A DNA stretch of 64,000 nucleotides from Dellaglioa kimchii (GCF_046115505.1 NZ_CP170736.1:1302001-1366000), one strand, 5' to 3'; positions 1 to 14,071 are shown, counted from the first letter of the stretch. Program-made: numbers and translations. The notes: generated by a model from the letters alone, not told the origin.

Positions 1-419
1 AAAAATCAGTGGAAACAGCTCCAGAAAAACGTGAAGCACAACGCCGCTTAGCACGAGAAGTAACTGAATTTGTTCATAGTCCAGAAGCTGTAATTGAAGC
101 TGAACATATTTCTGCAGCTTTATTTTCAGGTGAAGTGAAAGAATTAACAACGAGCGAAATTGAACAAGGGTTTAAAAATATGCCTTCTGTTGAATTAGCA
201 GCAGAACCAGAAAATATTGTTGAATTATTAGTAAATACAAAAATTGAATCATCAAAAAGACAAGCACGTGAAGATATCACTAATGGGGCCATCCGCATTA
301 ATGGTGAAAAAATTCAAGATTTAGATTTTATGATTGATCCTTCTAAAGAGTTTGACGGTAAATTTGTGATTATTCGTCGTGGTAAAAAGAAGTACTGGTT
401 AGGCCGCGTTAACGCATAA
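1..419 (+). CDS. tyrS: Tyrosyl-tRNA synthetase, C-terminal part (5' end outside window)
   Basis: This is the 3' end of a tyrosine--tRNA ligase gene, open to the left edge in the frame that begins at base 3. About 139 codons remain. The visible part covers the end of the anticodon-binding region and the S4-like RNA-binding domain (SSKRQAREDITNGAIRING, then RRGKKKYWLGRV at the C-terminus), which is the usual end of bacterial TyrS. The catalytic HIGH/KMSKS half lies outside the window. The stop overlaps the next start as TAATG, so the downstream antiporter is probably translated by coupling. The enzyme charges tRNA-Tyr in the cytoplasm. Identification rests on the S4 tail and is strong. Confidence 0.93.
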   Translation, partial: KSVETAPEKREAQRRLAREVTEFVHSPEAVIEAEHISAALFSGEVKELTTSEIEQGFKNMPSVELAAEPENIVELLVNTKIESSKRQAREDITNGAIRINGEKIQDLDFMIDPSKEFDGKFVIIRRGKKKYWLGRVNA

Positions 420-2461
420 TGGCACTATTTTATGTAATAGCTTTTCTTGTGGTGGGGATTATTATTTCAAATATAATTCACGAAGTTCTTCCTAAAATAC
501 CAGATGCTTTTATTCTGATAGTAATCGGCTTATTACTATCATTAATACCAGTTATGGCTAACTTTGAATTAGAACCAGAGTATTTTATGTTATTCATTAT
601 TGCACCACTTATGTTTAATGATGGGCAAAAGACATCTGTTAGGGGGATTCGTAAAAATTTCCATGCGATTCTTTTACTATCAGTAGTTTTAGCGCTTATT
701 ACAGTTGTAATAGTGGGATTATTAGCGAACCGATTAGAAGTTCGTTGGACATTGCCACTTGCAATAGCATTAGCTGCCATTGTGACACCGACTGATGCTA
801 TAGCAGTAAAATCCTTAACGTCAGCATCAAAACTCGATTCAGGGGTTAATACTGCCCTTGAGTACGAATCATTATTTAACGATGCAAGTGGATTAGTGAT
901 GCTAAATTTAGCATTATCTGTGATGGAAAAAGGAACATTTTCCATCTATAGTGGATTATTCCAATTTGTTTTCGTCGCAGTTGGTGGTATTGTAGTTGGG
1001 GTTATGACAGGTGGAATCTTAGTTAGCATTAGAACATATTTTAATAAGAAAGTTACATCACCAGAGTTAACGATTATTCCAATTGCATTGTTAACACCGT
1101 TTATTGTCTATTTATTGGCAGAAAGTTTAGGGACATCCGGCATAATTGCTGTTGTAACAGCAGGGATTGTTCATAATATTGAATCAGAACATTTAAAATT
1201 AACAGCAACACGTGTTCAATTAGTCTCGTCAACCATCTGGGAGACACTAACAGCAATGCTTAATAGTATTGTTTTCATTTTATTAGGAATTAGTTTGCCT
1301 GAAATTTTCCGTTCACTTGTGAAGCTTGGGATAAGGCAATCATTTGAGCTGTTAGGATTGGGATTGTTGATTTATGTGGTGATGGTAGTTATTCGATACG
1401 TATGGGCGCAAATTGAAAATGAAACATATGTTGTAGCTTTTTTTGGACCATTTAAATCTAAAAAAAGACGTAAAAATGCATTTATATTTGGATTGAGCGG
1501 TGTGCATGGCACAATCACACTTTCGATGGCCTTTTCGTTACCTATGTTCATAAATGGACATGCATTTCCATATCGAGAAGAAATCTTAATTATAGCAACA
1601 GCCGTCATACTATTAAGTATGGTAACGCCGGCAGTAGTGTTACCTAAAATATTACCAATTAAAAATTTATCTTTTAGTAAAGATGAATTAAATAATTCAC
1701 GAATACAAATGATTGATTACGCTAGTTTACATCTTACAGAACGTATTCCGTCTAATGAAGTAAGATACGCGGTTATTCAACAATTACAATCACAAAAAGG
1801 ATTTAATGATATCCAGGGATATGACAAGCATCAAGAATTATTTAAAAAAATTAATGAAATTGAAGATGAATTTTTAAATAGTAATGAGATAAAAGAAATT
1901 TATCCTGCCCGAGTACTCAGTACGTATAGAAAAATTTTGGATACAGATTATGGGAGACAACGCGTGAGTATTTATCGGATTATTCGGTCGGTAGATCATC
2001 AGGTTAGGCATGAAGTTTGGCATATTAGCCATGGGCAGATAACACATGGACAGAGAAGTAAAGCTAGAAAAAAATGGGCTAAACAAAACGCTGAAAAAAT
2101 GCAAATACACGATGATTTTCGGTCATTACTATGGGAACTGGAAAAGCAACTGCATGAATTACTTGAACAGTACTTACGTGATTTAACAAAAGAACGTTTG
2201 GCTACTGCACATGGACAACTAGATGATATTCAAAATGTTGAAAGATTTATCGAAGATCGACAAAGGCATTTTCGTAGAGATTACGAAGAAAATGGAAAAA
2301 TATCAGTAGATTTATTTATTCAAGCATTTCAGTTAGAATATAATTATGTTCTAACGCAATTTATAGCAGGAGTAATTAACGAGCAATTGGCTAACAAATT
2401 GTATGATGAAATAAATCAGGCGCAAACATTACAAATGCAGCAATTATTAGTTGAACATTAA
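419..2461 (+). CDS. CPA1-family Na+/H+ antiporter (NhaP type), long C-terminal tail
   Basis: Predicted monovalent cation/proton antiporter of 680 residues in the cell membrane. Roughly the first 410 residues form about a dozen hydrophobic segments. Family hallmarks are TPTDAIAVKSL near residue 125 and ESLFNDASGLVML near residue 150, where the acidic residues are expected to bind ion, and GLSGVHGTITLSMAFSLP near 360. The last 250 residues are charged and cytoplasmic, as in NhaP/YjcE proteins that sense pH or ions. It starts on the A of the tyrS stop codon (TAATG) and has no convincing RBS of its own, which suggests translational coupling. A second antiporter of the same family lies at 32758-34341. 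The exact cation (Na+, K+ or Li+) cannot be read from the sequence. Confidence 0.88.
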   Translation: MALFYVIAFLVVGIIISNIIHEVLPKIPDAFILIVIGLLLSLIPVMANFELEPEYFMLFIIAPLMFNDGQKTSVRGIRKNFHAILLLSVVLALITVVIVGLLANRLEVRWTLPLAIALAAIVTPTDAIAVKSLTSASKLDSGVNTALEYESLFNDASGLVMLNLALSVMEKGTFSIYSGLFQFVFVAVGGIVVGVMTGGILVSIRTYFNKKVTSPELTIIPIALLTPFIVYLLAESLGTSGIIAVVTAGIVHNIESEHLKLTATRVQLVSSTIWETLTAMLNSIVFILLGISLPEIFRSLVKLGIRQSFELLGLGLLIYVVMVVIRYVWAQIENETYVVAFFGPFKSKKRRKNAFIFGLSGVHGTITLSMAFSLPMFINGHAFPYREEILIIATAVILLSMVTPAVVLPKILPIKNLSFSKDELNNSRIQMIDYASLHLTERIPSNEVRYAVIQQLQSQKGFNDIQGYDKHQELFKKINEIEDEFLNSNEIKEIYPARVLSTYRKILDTDYGRQRVSIYRIIRSVDHQVRHEVWHISHGQITHGQRSKARKKWAKQNAEKMQIHDDFRSLLWELEKQLHELLEQYLRDLTKERLATAHGQLDDIQNVERFIEDRQRHFRRDYEENGKISVDLFIQAFQLEYNYVLTQFIAGVINEQLANKLYDEINQAQTLQMQQLLVEH

Positions 2462-2467
2462 ATAAAA

Positions 2468-2518
2468 AATAATTTCAAAAATTAGGATTAATAGTCCATT
2501 TTTGAAATTATTTTTTTA
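2468..2518 (+). terminator. Rho-independent terminator after the antiporter
   Basis: A 14-bp stem (AATAATTTCAAAAA pairing with TTTTTGAAATTATT) is followed by a T run. It separates the tyrS/antiporter unit from the rRNA promoters. Confidence 0.85.
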
Positions 2519-2585
2519 TTTAAGCTCTAAAAGTACAGATGTATACGATTACATCAATATTTTTAGATTTAATTTAAATAAAGGC

Positions 2586-2614
2586 TTGACGAAGGTGATT
2601 ATTCTTGGTAAAGT
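2586..2614 (+). promoter_or_regulatory. rRNA promoter P1
   Basis: TTGACG at 2586-2591, a 17-bp spacer, then TAAAGT at 2609-2614. It lies upstream of a stronger promoter, giving the tandem arrangement typical of rrn operons. The -10 is weak, so this is the less certain of the two. Confidence 0.55.
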
Positions 2615-2680
2615 AATAAACGTTGCTTCAGTAGTAAACAACTAATTCAAATGTGATCAGTTAATTAATTAAAAAAGTTC

Positions 2681-2709
2681 TTGACAATTAACGAAATCCT
2701 TGATATAAT
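2681..2709 (+). promoter_or_regulatory. rRNA promoter P2
   Basis: TTGACA at 2681-2686 and TATAAT at 2704-2709 with a 17-bp spacer, both perfect consensus. An AT-rich stretch precedes the -35 like an UP element. The leader from here to 2869 contains the processing stem and antitermination-like sequence of an rrn operon. Confidence 0.88.
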
Positions 2710-2869
2710 ATAAAAGTTGTCAAAAGCAACCAAGTAGATCTTTGAAAACTGAACAAATTTTCGACAAATCAAATGTGTAGGGTCTCTTAACTAAGAGTTA
2801 AGAGCAAACATTTGCGAAGTCAATTCGCTAGTTTCAAAAAGTAACAAAACAATAAGAGCAATCAACTTT

Positions 2870-7540
<4,671 letters not shown>

Positions 7541-7626
7541 ACAAAGTGGTGTGAAACGGTGTACGGCTTAAAAATCAATGATAAATATTAGCTAGTTTTG
7601 AGAGAATAAGTTTTCTCAAAAAAAAG

Positions 7627-7745
7627 AGTGTGGTGGCGATAGCAAGAAGGATACACCTGTTCCCATGTCGAACACAGAAGTTAAGCTTCTTAGCGCCAAG
7701 AGTAGTTGGGGGTCGCCCCCTGCGAGGGTAGGACGTTGCCATGCT
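7627..7745 (+). rRNA. 5S ribosomal RNA
   Basis: About 118 nt starting near GTGTGGTGGCGATAGC and ending at GTTGCCATGCT; the two ends pair. The internal CCCATGTCGAACACAGAAGT is the conserved 5S loop. It is the third gene of the rRNA operon and is followed by a strong hairpin terminator. Confidence 0.94.
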
Positions 7746-7755
7746 AATAATAAAT

Positions 7756-7795
7756 AAAAAAAGGACATTAACATAATTGTTAATGTCCTTTTTTT
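7756..7795. terminator. Bidirectional terminator between the 5S rRNA and tRNA-Thr
   Basis: AAGGACATTAAC pairs perfectly with GTTAATGTCCTT around a 6-nt loop, with an A run before and a T run after. It can end both the rRNA transcript (plus) and the tRNA-Thr transcript (minus). Confidence 0.88.
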
Positions 7796-7814
7796 ATGCG
7801 ATTGTATAATAAAA

Positions 7815-7887
7815 AGCCGCTTACCGGATTTGAACCGGTGACCCCCACCTTACCATGGTGATACTCTACCTACTGAGCTAAAGCGGC
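7815..7887 (-). tRNA. tRNA-Thr (anticodon GGT)
   Basis: On the minus strand a 73-nt cloverleaf begins GCCGCTTTAGCTCAG and ends with AAGCGGC plus a U discriminator. The 7-bp acceptor stem is perfect. The anticodon arm is CACC-ATGGTAA-GGTG with anticodon GGT. The T arm contains GGTTCAAATCC. The CCA end is not encoded. It stands alone and points toward the rRNA operon rather than belonging to it. Confidence 0.95.
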
Positions 7888-7934
7888 ATTACTATAAAAG
7901 TCTATAGTAATATTAAAAATAAATCAACCTAAAT

Positions 7935-10178
7935 TTAAACAATCAAAACATTAGAATTATTTATGGAATTCGTAAGTAACGGAGATAGTGACTCAATGGA
8001 AAAGATAGTTAAGGTATGCATTGCTCGTGAACAGAGAGTGTAAAGGGTACCAAGATCATTTTTTGAAATATAACTTTTTTTTGAAATATCAAAAGCAATA
8101 ACAGAATCAAATTCCAAGCCCTTAGCTAAATAAATAGGTAATATTATTGTTTCTTCTGGAATTTTTCTGTCGCCGTCTGTAACCATTGTTAATTTAACTG
8201 ATGATCTGAGTTCACTGTACAGCAGTTTACATTCAGCTAAATTTTTAGTGATGATAGTTACTGGTTGGTTATTAGTATCACCTTTTTTAATTAGGTCTAT
8301 TAAAGATGTTAGTGCAGTAGCCCGAGTTTTACTAAAGTATATTTTAGGTAATTCGCCATGACGTGTGAATGACTCAATATTATTTCCGTCTGGTAGCAAT
8401 GATTTTGCAAAATTAGTAATTTCAAATGTTGATCGGTAACTTTTATTTAAAATAATTAAATTAGTTTTTTTAACTTGTAAAATATGATTTAAATTTTCTA
8501 AAAATTTAGTTGGTAAGATTAAATCATAGAATAAGGCTTGTTCACTATCACCTAAAAGTGTTAATTTAGCGTTAGGAAAACAGTTTTTTAAATATAAGAG
8601 TTGTAAGGGAGAATAGTCTTGGATTTCATCAATAAAAAGATGTTCGATATTTCTATTTTGACCATCACCCGTTAGTAAATCTCGTAGTAACAGTAATGGT
8701 GTGGCATCTAGTAACGAAATTTTATGAAGCTCTAAGTTTGATTGAAATAAGTGTTTTGCATCTATTGAAATTGTAATTTCAATGAATTTTGCATATTGCT
8801 CATAAATATCAATAAAATAATTATTGTAAATCGCATCATATACAATATTAAAGCGATCTTTTAATATAATTGTACCAATATATGATATTTCTTTATCAAT
8901 GCTGTCAAATTCATCGCGTTCATAATCACTTAAATACGTTTCATATTGAGAATCAGATAATGAATCAATTTCTTCACGCATCCAATCGGATTCTGACATT
9001 TCAGCAATTCTGGTCTTTAATCGTTTTGTTAATGTATTTTTTGTTGCGGTAAATTTATCTGATGACAACATATTATGTGGTAGATGTGTAAATATATTAG
9101 CGATTTCTTCTTTTTTAAAGAAAGGGATACCTTCATAAATGATATCAGTGAAGGCTAATTCAGATGAATCTATTGAATTTAAGTAATTTTCAATTGTTCT
9201 TTTAAAAAGTGCATTACCTCTTAAATCAGATGAAGCATGTTTATTATTTGATTCATAATTTTCAAATAATGTTTCAACCTTTAATCCTTGAAATCTATTA
9301 GCAAAGAATTCGGCTAACGTAACCTGTCTCATGTTCTTTTCACCTAAACTTGGTAGAACATCGGAAATATAGTGACTGAAAAGTAAATTTGGAGAAAATA
9401 ATATAATTTGATCTGCATTTAAAGATGTTCTCGAGTGGTAGAGCAGAAATGCAATACGTTGTAGAATAGCGGATGTTTTCCCACTACCGGCAACCCCTTG
9501 GACAACCAATAAGTCACTTGTTGTATCTCGAATAATTGTATTTTGTTCTTGTTGAATTGTAGAAACTATATTTTTCATCTGTGTGTCACTTTGTTCACCT
9601 AAAACTTGTTGCAATAATTCATCGCCAATTGTTTCGTTGGTATCAAACATCGATAGAATTTTACCTTCTTTAATTTGAAATTGACGTTTTTTGGATAACT
9701 CCGTCATTTGAGTTCCTTGTGGTGTCTTATAAGAAATGTGACCTAATGCACCGTTATAATAAATACTTGAAATAGGTGCACGCCAGTCATGTATTAGAAA
9801 ATTTTGATGATCATCGACTAGAGAAGCTAGACCGATATAGAGTTGTTCCTGTTCTGGATCACCATCGTCTTGGATATCAATGCGTCCAAAATAAGGTGAA
9901 TCGCCTAATTGTTTTAAAGTGTGAACCTGTTTTTCTAATATTTCTTCAGTTTGGATAGTCGTGGCGACTAATTGTTTCTGTTGTTGCACTTCGGCATTTG
10001 TTTCAATTCTATCATCAACTTCAAAAGTATTGATTTTGGCATTATCTACATAGTTTTTTTCAACTGATGAGGTTTCTATATGTGCTTTTTCATATAGTTC
10101 GGCCGTTTTAATGGATTGGTGATTAATTTCAGTAATGATTGAATCAACTCTATTTTGTTCGATTTCTTCTTCTGACAT
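7935..10178 (-). CDS. helD: HelD-like superfamily 1 helicase (RNA polymerase-recycling factor)
   Basis: 747 residues, close to the size of Bacillus HelD (about 770). The N-terminal 200 residues are charged and coiled-coil-like, matching the arm that enters the RNA polymerase secondary channel. A Walker A follows near residue 228 (VQGVAGSGKTSAILQRI). Later UvrD-type motifs include FIDEIQDYSPLQLLYL near 518 (motif II), LLGDSEQALF, and LAKGLEFDSVI near 705. Family knowledge: HelD removes stalled RNA polymerase from DNA using ATP. It is monocistronic and reads toward the tRNA. The start is preceded by AAAGGGGGCCATTAAG. Function is by family; this copy is untested. Confidence 0.87.
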   Translation of the reverse strand: MSEEEIEQNRVDSIITEINHQSIKTAELYEKAHIETSSVEKNYVDNAKINTFEVDDRIETNAEVQQQKQLVATTIQTEEILEKQVHTLKQLGDSPYFGRIDIQDDGDPEQEQLYIGLASLVDDHQNFLIHDWRAPISSIYYNGALGHISYKTPQGTQMTELSKKRQFQIKEGKILSMFDTNETIGDELLQQVLGEQSDTQMKNIVSTIQQEQNTIIRDTTSDLLVVQGVAGSGKTSAILQRIAFLLYHSRTSLNADQIILFSPNLLFSHYISDVLPSLGEKNMRQVTLAEFFANRFQGLKVETLFENYESNNKHASSDLRGNALFKRTIENYLNSIDSSELAFTDIIYEGIPFFKKEEIANIFTHLPHNMLSSDKFTATKNTLTKRLKTRIAEMSESDWMREEIDSLSDSQYETYLSDYERDEFDSIDKEISYIGTIILKDRFNIVYDAIYNNYFIDIYEQYAKFIEITISIDAKHLFQSNLELHKISLLDATPLLLLRDLLTGDGQNRNIEHLFIDEIQDYSPLQLLYLKNCFPNAKLTLLGDSEQALFYDLILPTKFLENLNHILQVKKTNLIILNKSYRSTFEITNFAKSLLPDGNNIESFTRHGELPKIYFSKTRATALTSLIDLIKKGDTNNQPVTIITKNLAECKLLYSELRSSVKLTMVTDGDRKIPEETIILPIYLAKGLEFDSVIAFDISKKSYISKNDLGTLYTLCSRAMHTLTIFSIESLSPLLTNSINNSNVLIV

Positions 10179-10301
10179 CTTAATGGCCCCCTTTGTACTA
10201 TTGACCTAGTTTAAAGGTTTTTGAAATATTCGTCTAGTATTTAATATTATTTGATTTTTTCTGTTGAACACGCTACACTTACACTAATAGATAATTCATT
10301 G

Positions 10302-10497
10302 ATTATTGCGAAGTAGGAACGCCAACTAGAACAGGGACATACTGATATTGCTGGAAGGTATGGTGGCGGACTGAATTGGATATATGAGAATTTTGGGTAA
10401 CCTCCTTATCGGTAAGTGGCAGAATTTTATTCTGCAATTTAGGTGGTACCACGAGACAGTCGTCCTATTGTTATTTACTAACAATAGGACTTTTTTT
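10302..10497 (+). promoter_or_regulatory. T-box riboswitch (tryptophan) controlling trpS
   Basis: The leader before trpS carries the T-box core AGGTGGTACCACG at 10441-10453. A terminator follows: GTCCTATTGTT (10462-10472) pairs with AACAATAGGAC (10480-10490) and then T7. Stem I lies upstream (AACGCCA pairing with TGGTGGCG), and a TGG triplet at 10377-10379 (GAATTGGAT) is the likely specifier codon. Known mechanism: uncharged tRNA-Trp pairs with the specifier and the T-box bulge and stabilises the antiterminator. The exact 5' boundary and specifier are inferred. Confidence 0.87.
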
Positions 10498-10520
10498 ATA
10501 GATAGAAAGGGAGCGTAAAT

Positions 10521-11537
10521 ATGACAAAAAAAGTAGTCTTATCAGGGGATCGACCTACGGGGAAACTACATATTGGACACTATATTGGTTCATTAAAGAA
10601 TCGTGTTGAAATGCAAAATTCTGGTGATTATGAGATATTCATCATGATTGCTGATCAACAAGCTTTGACAGATAACGCACGTGATCCGGAAAAAATTAAA
10701 AATAGTTTAATTCAAGTAGCGTTAGATTATCTAGCGGTTGGGATTGATCCAAACAAATCAACCATTTTTGTTCAATCACAAATTCCTGCATTAACAGAAT
10801 TAACGAGTTATTATTTGAATTTAGTAACTGTTTCTCGCTTGGAACGTAATCCTACAGTAAAAGCTGAAATTCAACAAAAGAATTTTGAACGTAGTATTCC
10901 TGCCGGATTTTTTGTTTATCCAGTTAGCCAGGCTGCAGATATTACAGCATTTAAAGCAACAGTTGTACCTGTTGGTGACGATCAAGAACCAATGATTGAA
11001 CAAACACGCGAGATTGTTAGAAGTTTTAATACAATTTATCAACAAGATATTCTTGTTGAACCAGAAGGTGTCTTCCCTCCAAAAGGGCAAGGGCGTTTAC
11101 CTGGATTAGATGGTAATGCAAAAATGAGTAAGTCACTAGGAAACGGGATTTTTCTTGCCGATGATGCGGAGACATTGAAGAAGAAAGTAATGTCAATGTA
11201 TACAGATCCAGATCATATTCATGTTGAAGATCCAGGTAAAGTTGAGGGTAACATGGTATTTACTTATCTTGATATCTTTGATAAAGATACTGAAAAAGTT
11301 GCCGAACTTAAGGCTCAGTATCAAGCAGGTGGCTTAGGCGATGTTAAAATTAAACGTTATTTAAATGAAGTACTTGAAGCTGAGTTAGCTCCAATTCGTG
11401 AACGACGAGCTGAATTAGCTAAAGATCCTGAAGCTGTTTATGCAATGTTAAAAGCGGGTAGTGATAAAGCTAATGCTGTTGCAAACCAAACATTGAACGA
11501 AGTTAGAGATGCGATTGGAATTAATTATTTTAACTAG
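10521..11537 (+). CDS. trpS: Tryptophanyl-tRNA synthetase
   Basis: 338 residues, the usual size for bacterial TrpRS. It charges tRNA-Trp in the cytoplasm. Class I signatures are GDRPTGKLHIGHYIGSL near residue 9 (HIGH) and GNAKMSKSLGNGIF near 195 (KMSKS). AAAGGGAGCG precedes the ATG. Expression is governed by the T-box just upstream. No obvious terminator stands before the phosphatase gene 45 bp downstream, so read-through into it is possible. Confidence 0.95.
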   Translation: MTKKVVLSGDRPTGKLHIGHYIGSLKNRVEMQNSGDYEIFIMIADQQALTDNARDPEKIKNSLIQVALDYLAVGIDPNKSTIFVQSQIPALTELTSYYLNLVTVSRLERNPTVKAEIQQKNFERSIPAGFFVYPVSQAADITAFKATVVPVGDDQEPMIEQTREIVRSFNTIYQQDILVEPEGVFPPKGQGRLPGLDGNAKMSKSLGNGIFLADDAETLKKKVMSMYTDPDHIHVEDPGKVEGNMVFTYLDIFDKDTEKVAELKAQYQAGGLGDVKIKRYLNEVLEAELAPIRERRAELAKDPEAVYAMLKAGSDKANAVANQTLNEVRDAIGINYFN

Positions 11538-11582
11538 TTCGGTTGTGAAACGTTTCTTTGATTTAGTATGAGGTGAGTAATA

Positions 11583-12500
11583 ATGGAAAAGTTTGTTTTA
11601 TTGGATTTGGGTTCAAATTCGGTTCGATTATCAATTAACGAACAACTTGATAATGGACAATTTAAAGAAATTAAGCGTTTAAAATCGGAAACACGATTAT
11701 CTGAAGGGATGGGGAAATCCCGAGTGTTACAGGAACATGCGATGGCTAGGACAATTGAAGCCTTAGTTAGTTTTAAAAAACAATATGATATTTATGGACC
11801 GGTTGCTGTACATGGAATTGCCACTGCAGCTGTACGAATGGCTCGAAATCAAAAAGAATTTTTACACCGAATTAAAGAGGCAGTTGGTGCCGATATTGAA
11901 GTTTTAAGTGGGGATGATGAAGCTTATTACGATTATATGGGCGTAATGGAAGCCTTGCCAATTCATGATTGTTTAATTTTGGATACTGGTGGTGCAAGCA
12001 GTGAATTAATCCACGTGGTTAATCGAAAAGTGGTACACCTTGTGAGTTTGCCATTTGGTGCAGTAACTTTATCCGAAAAATATTTAAAGAATGAACAAAT
12101 TACGAGTAAAGAATTATTTCAATTAATGGAGTACTTGGTGACTGCTTTTCAAAAGTTAGAATGGTTAAAGGAGGCAATTGAGTTGCCCCTCGTACTACTT
12201 GGCGGATCAAATCGAATTATTGGTCGTTTAAACCGTAAAAAACAGAAACTAATTAATACGGAAGCTATTAATGGCTATCAATTGTCACGTAAGGCAGTTT
12301 CATTAACTTTTGAGGACTTGGTAGGCTTGACGACTAAAAAGCGTGCACAGGTAAGTGGCATAGCTTCTAACCGTGCGGATATTATTGTAGGTGGAATTGC
12401 ACCGGTTGTTGTCCTGGGACAATATTTAAATTCTGTTGGTGTCATTTTTTCTGAAAGTGGTGTCCGAGAAGGTTATTTAACAACTAAATTAGGTAAATAA
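11583..12500 (+). CDS. Ppx/GppA-family phosphatase (exopolyphosphatase-like, short form)
   Basis: 305 residues with the ASKHA fold of the Ppx/GppA family. Motif FVLLDLGSNSVRLSI at the N-terminus is the phosphate-1 loop, and LILDTGGASSELIHV near residue 130 is the second phosphate loop. Length fits the two-domain short form lacking the HD extension found in E. coli Ppx. Such enzymes hydrolyse inorganic polyphosphate or pppGpp; which one applies here cannot be told. A good RBS (GAGGTGAG) precedes the ATG. It follows trpS by 45 bp and may be co-transcribed. A hairpin terminator follows. Confidence 0.8.
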   Translation: MEKFVLLDLGSNSVRLSINEQLDNGQFKEIKRLKSETRLSEGMGKSRVLQEHAMARTIEALVSFKKQYDIYGPVAVHGIATAAVRMARNQKEFLHRIKEAVGADIEVLSGDDEAYYDYMGVMEALPIHDCLILDTGGASSELIHVVNRKVVHLVSLPFGAVTLSEKYLKNEQITSKELFQLMEYLVTAFQKLEWLKEAIELPLVLLGGSNRIIGRLNRKKQKLINTEAINGYQLSRKAVSLTFEDLVGLTTKKRAQVSGIASNRADIIVGGIAPVVVLGQYLNSVGVIFSESGVREGYLTTKLGK

Positions 12501-12528
12501 AAAGACATCAAAAATTGATGTCTTTTTA
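12499..12528. terminator. Bidirectional terminator between ppx-like and ABC operon
   Basis: AAAGACATCAA pairs with TTGATGTCTTT around a 3-nt loop and T/A runs on both sides. It serves the plus-strand phosphatase and the minus-strand ATPase gene, whose stop codon lies inside it. Confidence 0.85.
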
Positions 12529-13278
12529 TTTTGGTAAAATATCTTCGAATGTCATTGCCGATAAAAATTTTTGAATACGTTCTGTAGGATGATTGAAAAA
12601 TTCATTTGGTGAACCATTGAATAAGATATTGCCATCTTCTAGAAAAATAATATTATTGGCAACAGCTTTTGCAAAGGCCATATTATGGGTAACGATAACC
12701 ATTGATTTTTTTTCTACATCCAACTTAAGTAGAACTCTTAAAACTTCTGCTTCTAATTCAGGATCTAGTGCGGAAGTCGGTTCATCAAATAATAAATATT
12801 TGGGATTCATTGCCATTGCTCTAGCAATAGCTACACGTTGTTGCTGACCACCAGATAATTGGCTTGGATAGTAATTAGCACGATCCGAAAGACCGACTAA
12901 TTCTAAAAGTTCTTCAGCTCGTTGTGCAACAATTAATTTTTGTTCCTTTAAAACGTGAAGGGGTCCTGCCATAACATTTTTCAAAACAGTTAAATGAGGA
13001 AATAAGTTGTAGTCTTGGAAAACCATACCTGTTTCACGACGAACTTCCAAAATTGTTTTTTCACTGATTGGTTGGGTAAAATCAATCTTTTTATCATCCA
13101 ATGAGTAGAGACCTTCTTCAGGTTGTTCTAATAGATTAAATGAACGTAATAAGGTTGATTTGCCGGAACCAGAAGGACCAACGATGACAGTTGTTTCGTT
13201 TTCTGGTAATTCAAATGACAACGATTTCAAGACTTTATGTTGGTCGAAGTATTTATTAACATTTTCAAATTTAATCAA
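12526..13278 (-). CDS. Polar amino acid (probably cystine) ABC transporter ATPase
   Basis: 250-residue ATP-binding subunit. Walker A is VGPSGSGKSTLLRSF near residue 35, the Q-loop region is MVFQDYNLFPHLTV, the signature is LSGGQQQRVAIARAMA near 142, and Walker B is LLFDEPTSALDPE, followed by the switch His in VIVTHNM. This is the GlnQ/TcyC class that energises import of polar amino acids. It lies 12 bp after the permease gene in one operon. Substrate is inferred from the binding protein upstream. Confidence 0.88.
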   Translation of the reverse strand: MIKFENVNKYFDQHKVLKSLSFELPENETTVIVGPSGSGKSTLLRSFNLLEQPEEGLYSLDDKKIDFTQPISEKTILEVRRETGMVFQDYNLFPHLTVLKNVMAGPLHVLKEQKLIVAQRAEELLELVGLSDRANYYPSQLSGGQQQRVAIARAMAMNPKYLLFDEPTSALDPELEAEVLRVLLKLDVEKKSMVIVTHNMAFAKAVANNIIFLEDGNILFNGSPNEFFNHPTERIQKFLSAMTFEDILPK

Positions 13279-13290
13279 AGTTAAGACCTC

Positions 13291-13992
13291 CTAGTTATTT
13301 TTAACGTAACGCGATGTTCTTTTTTCTAGATAATATTGACCAACGTTTAAAATTGAGCAAAAGACTAGATAAACGACCGCTACTTCACAGTATAGGGTCA
13401 TAGGTTCATAAGTTCTTGCCGCAATTTGTTGACCAACGGAAAACATTTCGACAATCGTGATTGAGAAGGCTAATGATGTATCCTTTATTAAACCAATGAA
13501 ACTATTTGATAAGGGAGGAAGTGAAACTCTTGCTGCTTGTGGTAAAATAACGCGAAATAACACGGTTGTATGTGTCATACCAATGGCGTAACCAGCTTCC
13601 CACTGACCTTTTGAAATTGATAAAATAGCTGCACGAATTGTTTCCGATGCATAAGCACCAACGTTTAATGAAAAAACAATAACAGCGGCACTGAATGCGC
13701 CGAATTCAACTGTATAAGGTGCTGGTAATCTAGGTAGTCCATAAAATAGGATAAATAATTGCACAATCAAAGGCGTTCCTCTGAAAATCCAAACATAGAA
13801 TGAAAAGAATGCTTTACCAATCCCTTTTAAAATTCGGGTGAAGGTACTGCCTTTTTTTATATCTGATATTCGAACTAGTGCGGTGATAATTGCGATGATG
13901 ATCCCGATAACGAATGAAATTATTGTCAAAGGGATGGTGTAGCGAATTCCAGCTTCTAAAATGGTTGGGAGTGAATCAATAACAAGTTTCAT
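13291..13992 (-). CDS. Polar amino acid (probably cystine) ABC transporter permease
   Basis: 233-residue membrane subunit with about five transmembrane helices. The EAA loop region reads ISKGQWEAGYAIGMTHTTVL near residue 130, the contact site for the ATPase, and FRGTPLIVQLFILFYGLP near 70 is typical of the HisM/GlnP family. It follows the binding-protein gene by about 80 bp, with a terminator-like hairpin in between, and precedes the ATPase gene. A single permease gene implies a homodimer. Confidence 0.88.
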   Translation of the reverse strand: MKLVIDSLPTILEAGIRYTIPLTIISFVIGIIIAIITALVRISDIKKGSTFTRILKGIGKAFFSFYVWIFRGTPLIVQLFILFYGLPRLPAPYTVEFGAFSAAVIVFSLNVGAYASETIRAAILSISKGQWEAGYAIGMTHTTVLFRVILPQAARVSLPPLSNSFIGLIKDTSLAFSITIVEMFSVGQQIAARTYEPMTLYCEVAVVYLVFCSILNVGQYYLEKRTSRYVKNN

Positions 13993-14024
13993 AAACGCGG
14001 AACCTCTCTTAATCTATTATTAAT

Positions 14025-14066
14025 AAAAAAAGACTGATGACAAAATGGATTTTGCACCAGTCCTTT
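14025..14066 (-). terminator. Intra-operon terminator/attenuator after the binding-protein gene
   Basis: Read on the minus strand, an imperfect stem (GACTGGTGCAAAA pairing with TTTTGTCATCAGTC) is followed by T7. It sits inside the operon between the binding protein and permease genes. It should lower expression of the membrane parts relative to the binding protein, a common arrangement in ABC importers. Confidence 0.72.
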
Positions 14067-14071
14067 TGGAA

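Noticed and set aside
7815..7887. tRNA-Thr as an attachment site of an integrated element
   Set aside because: No integrase gene or repeated tRNA end was seen nearby; the neighbours are rRNA and helD.
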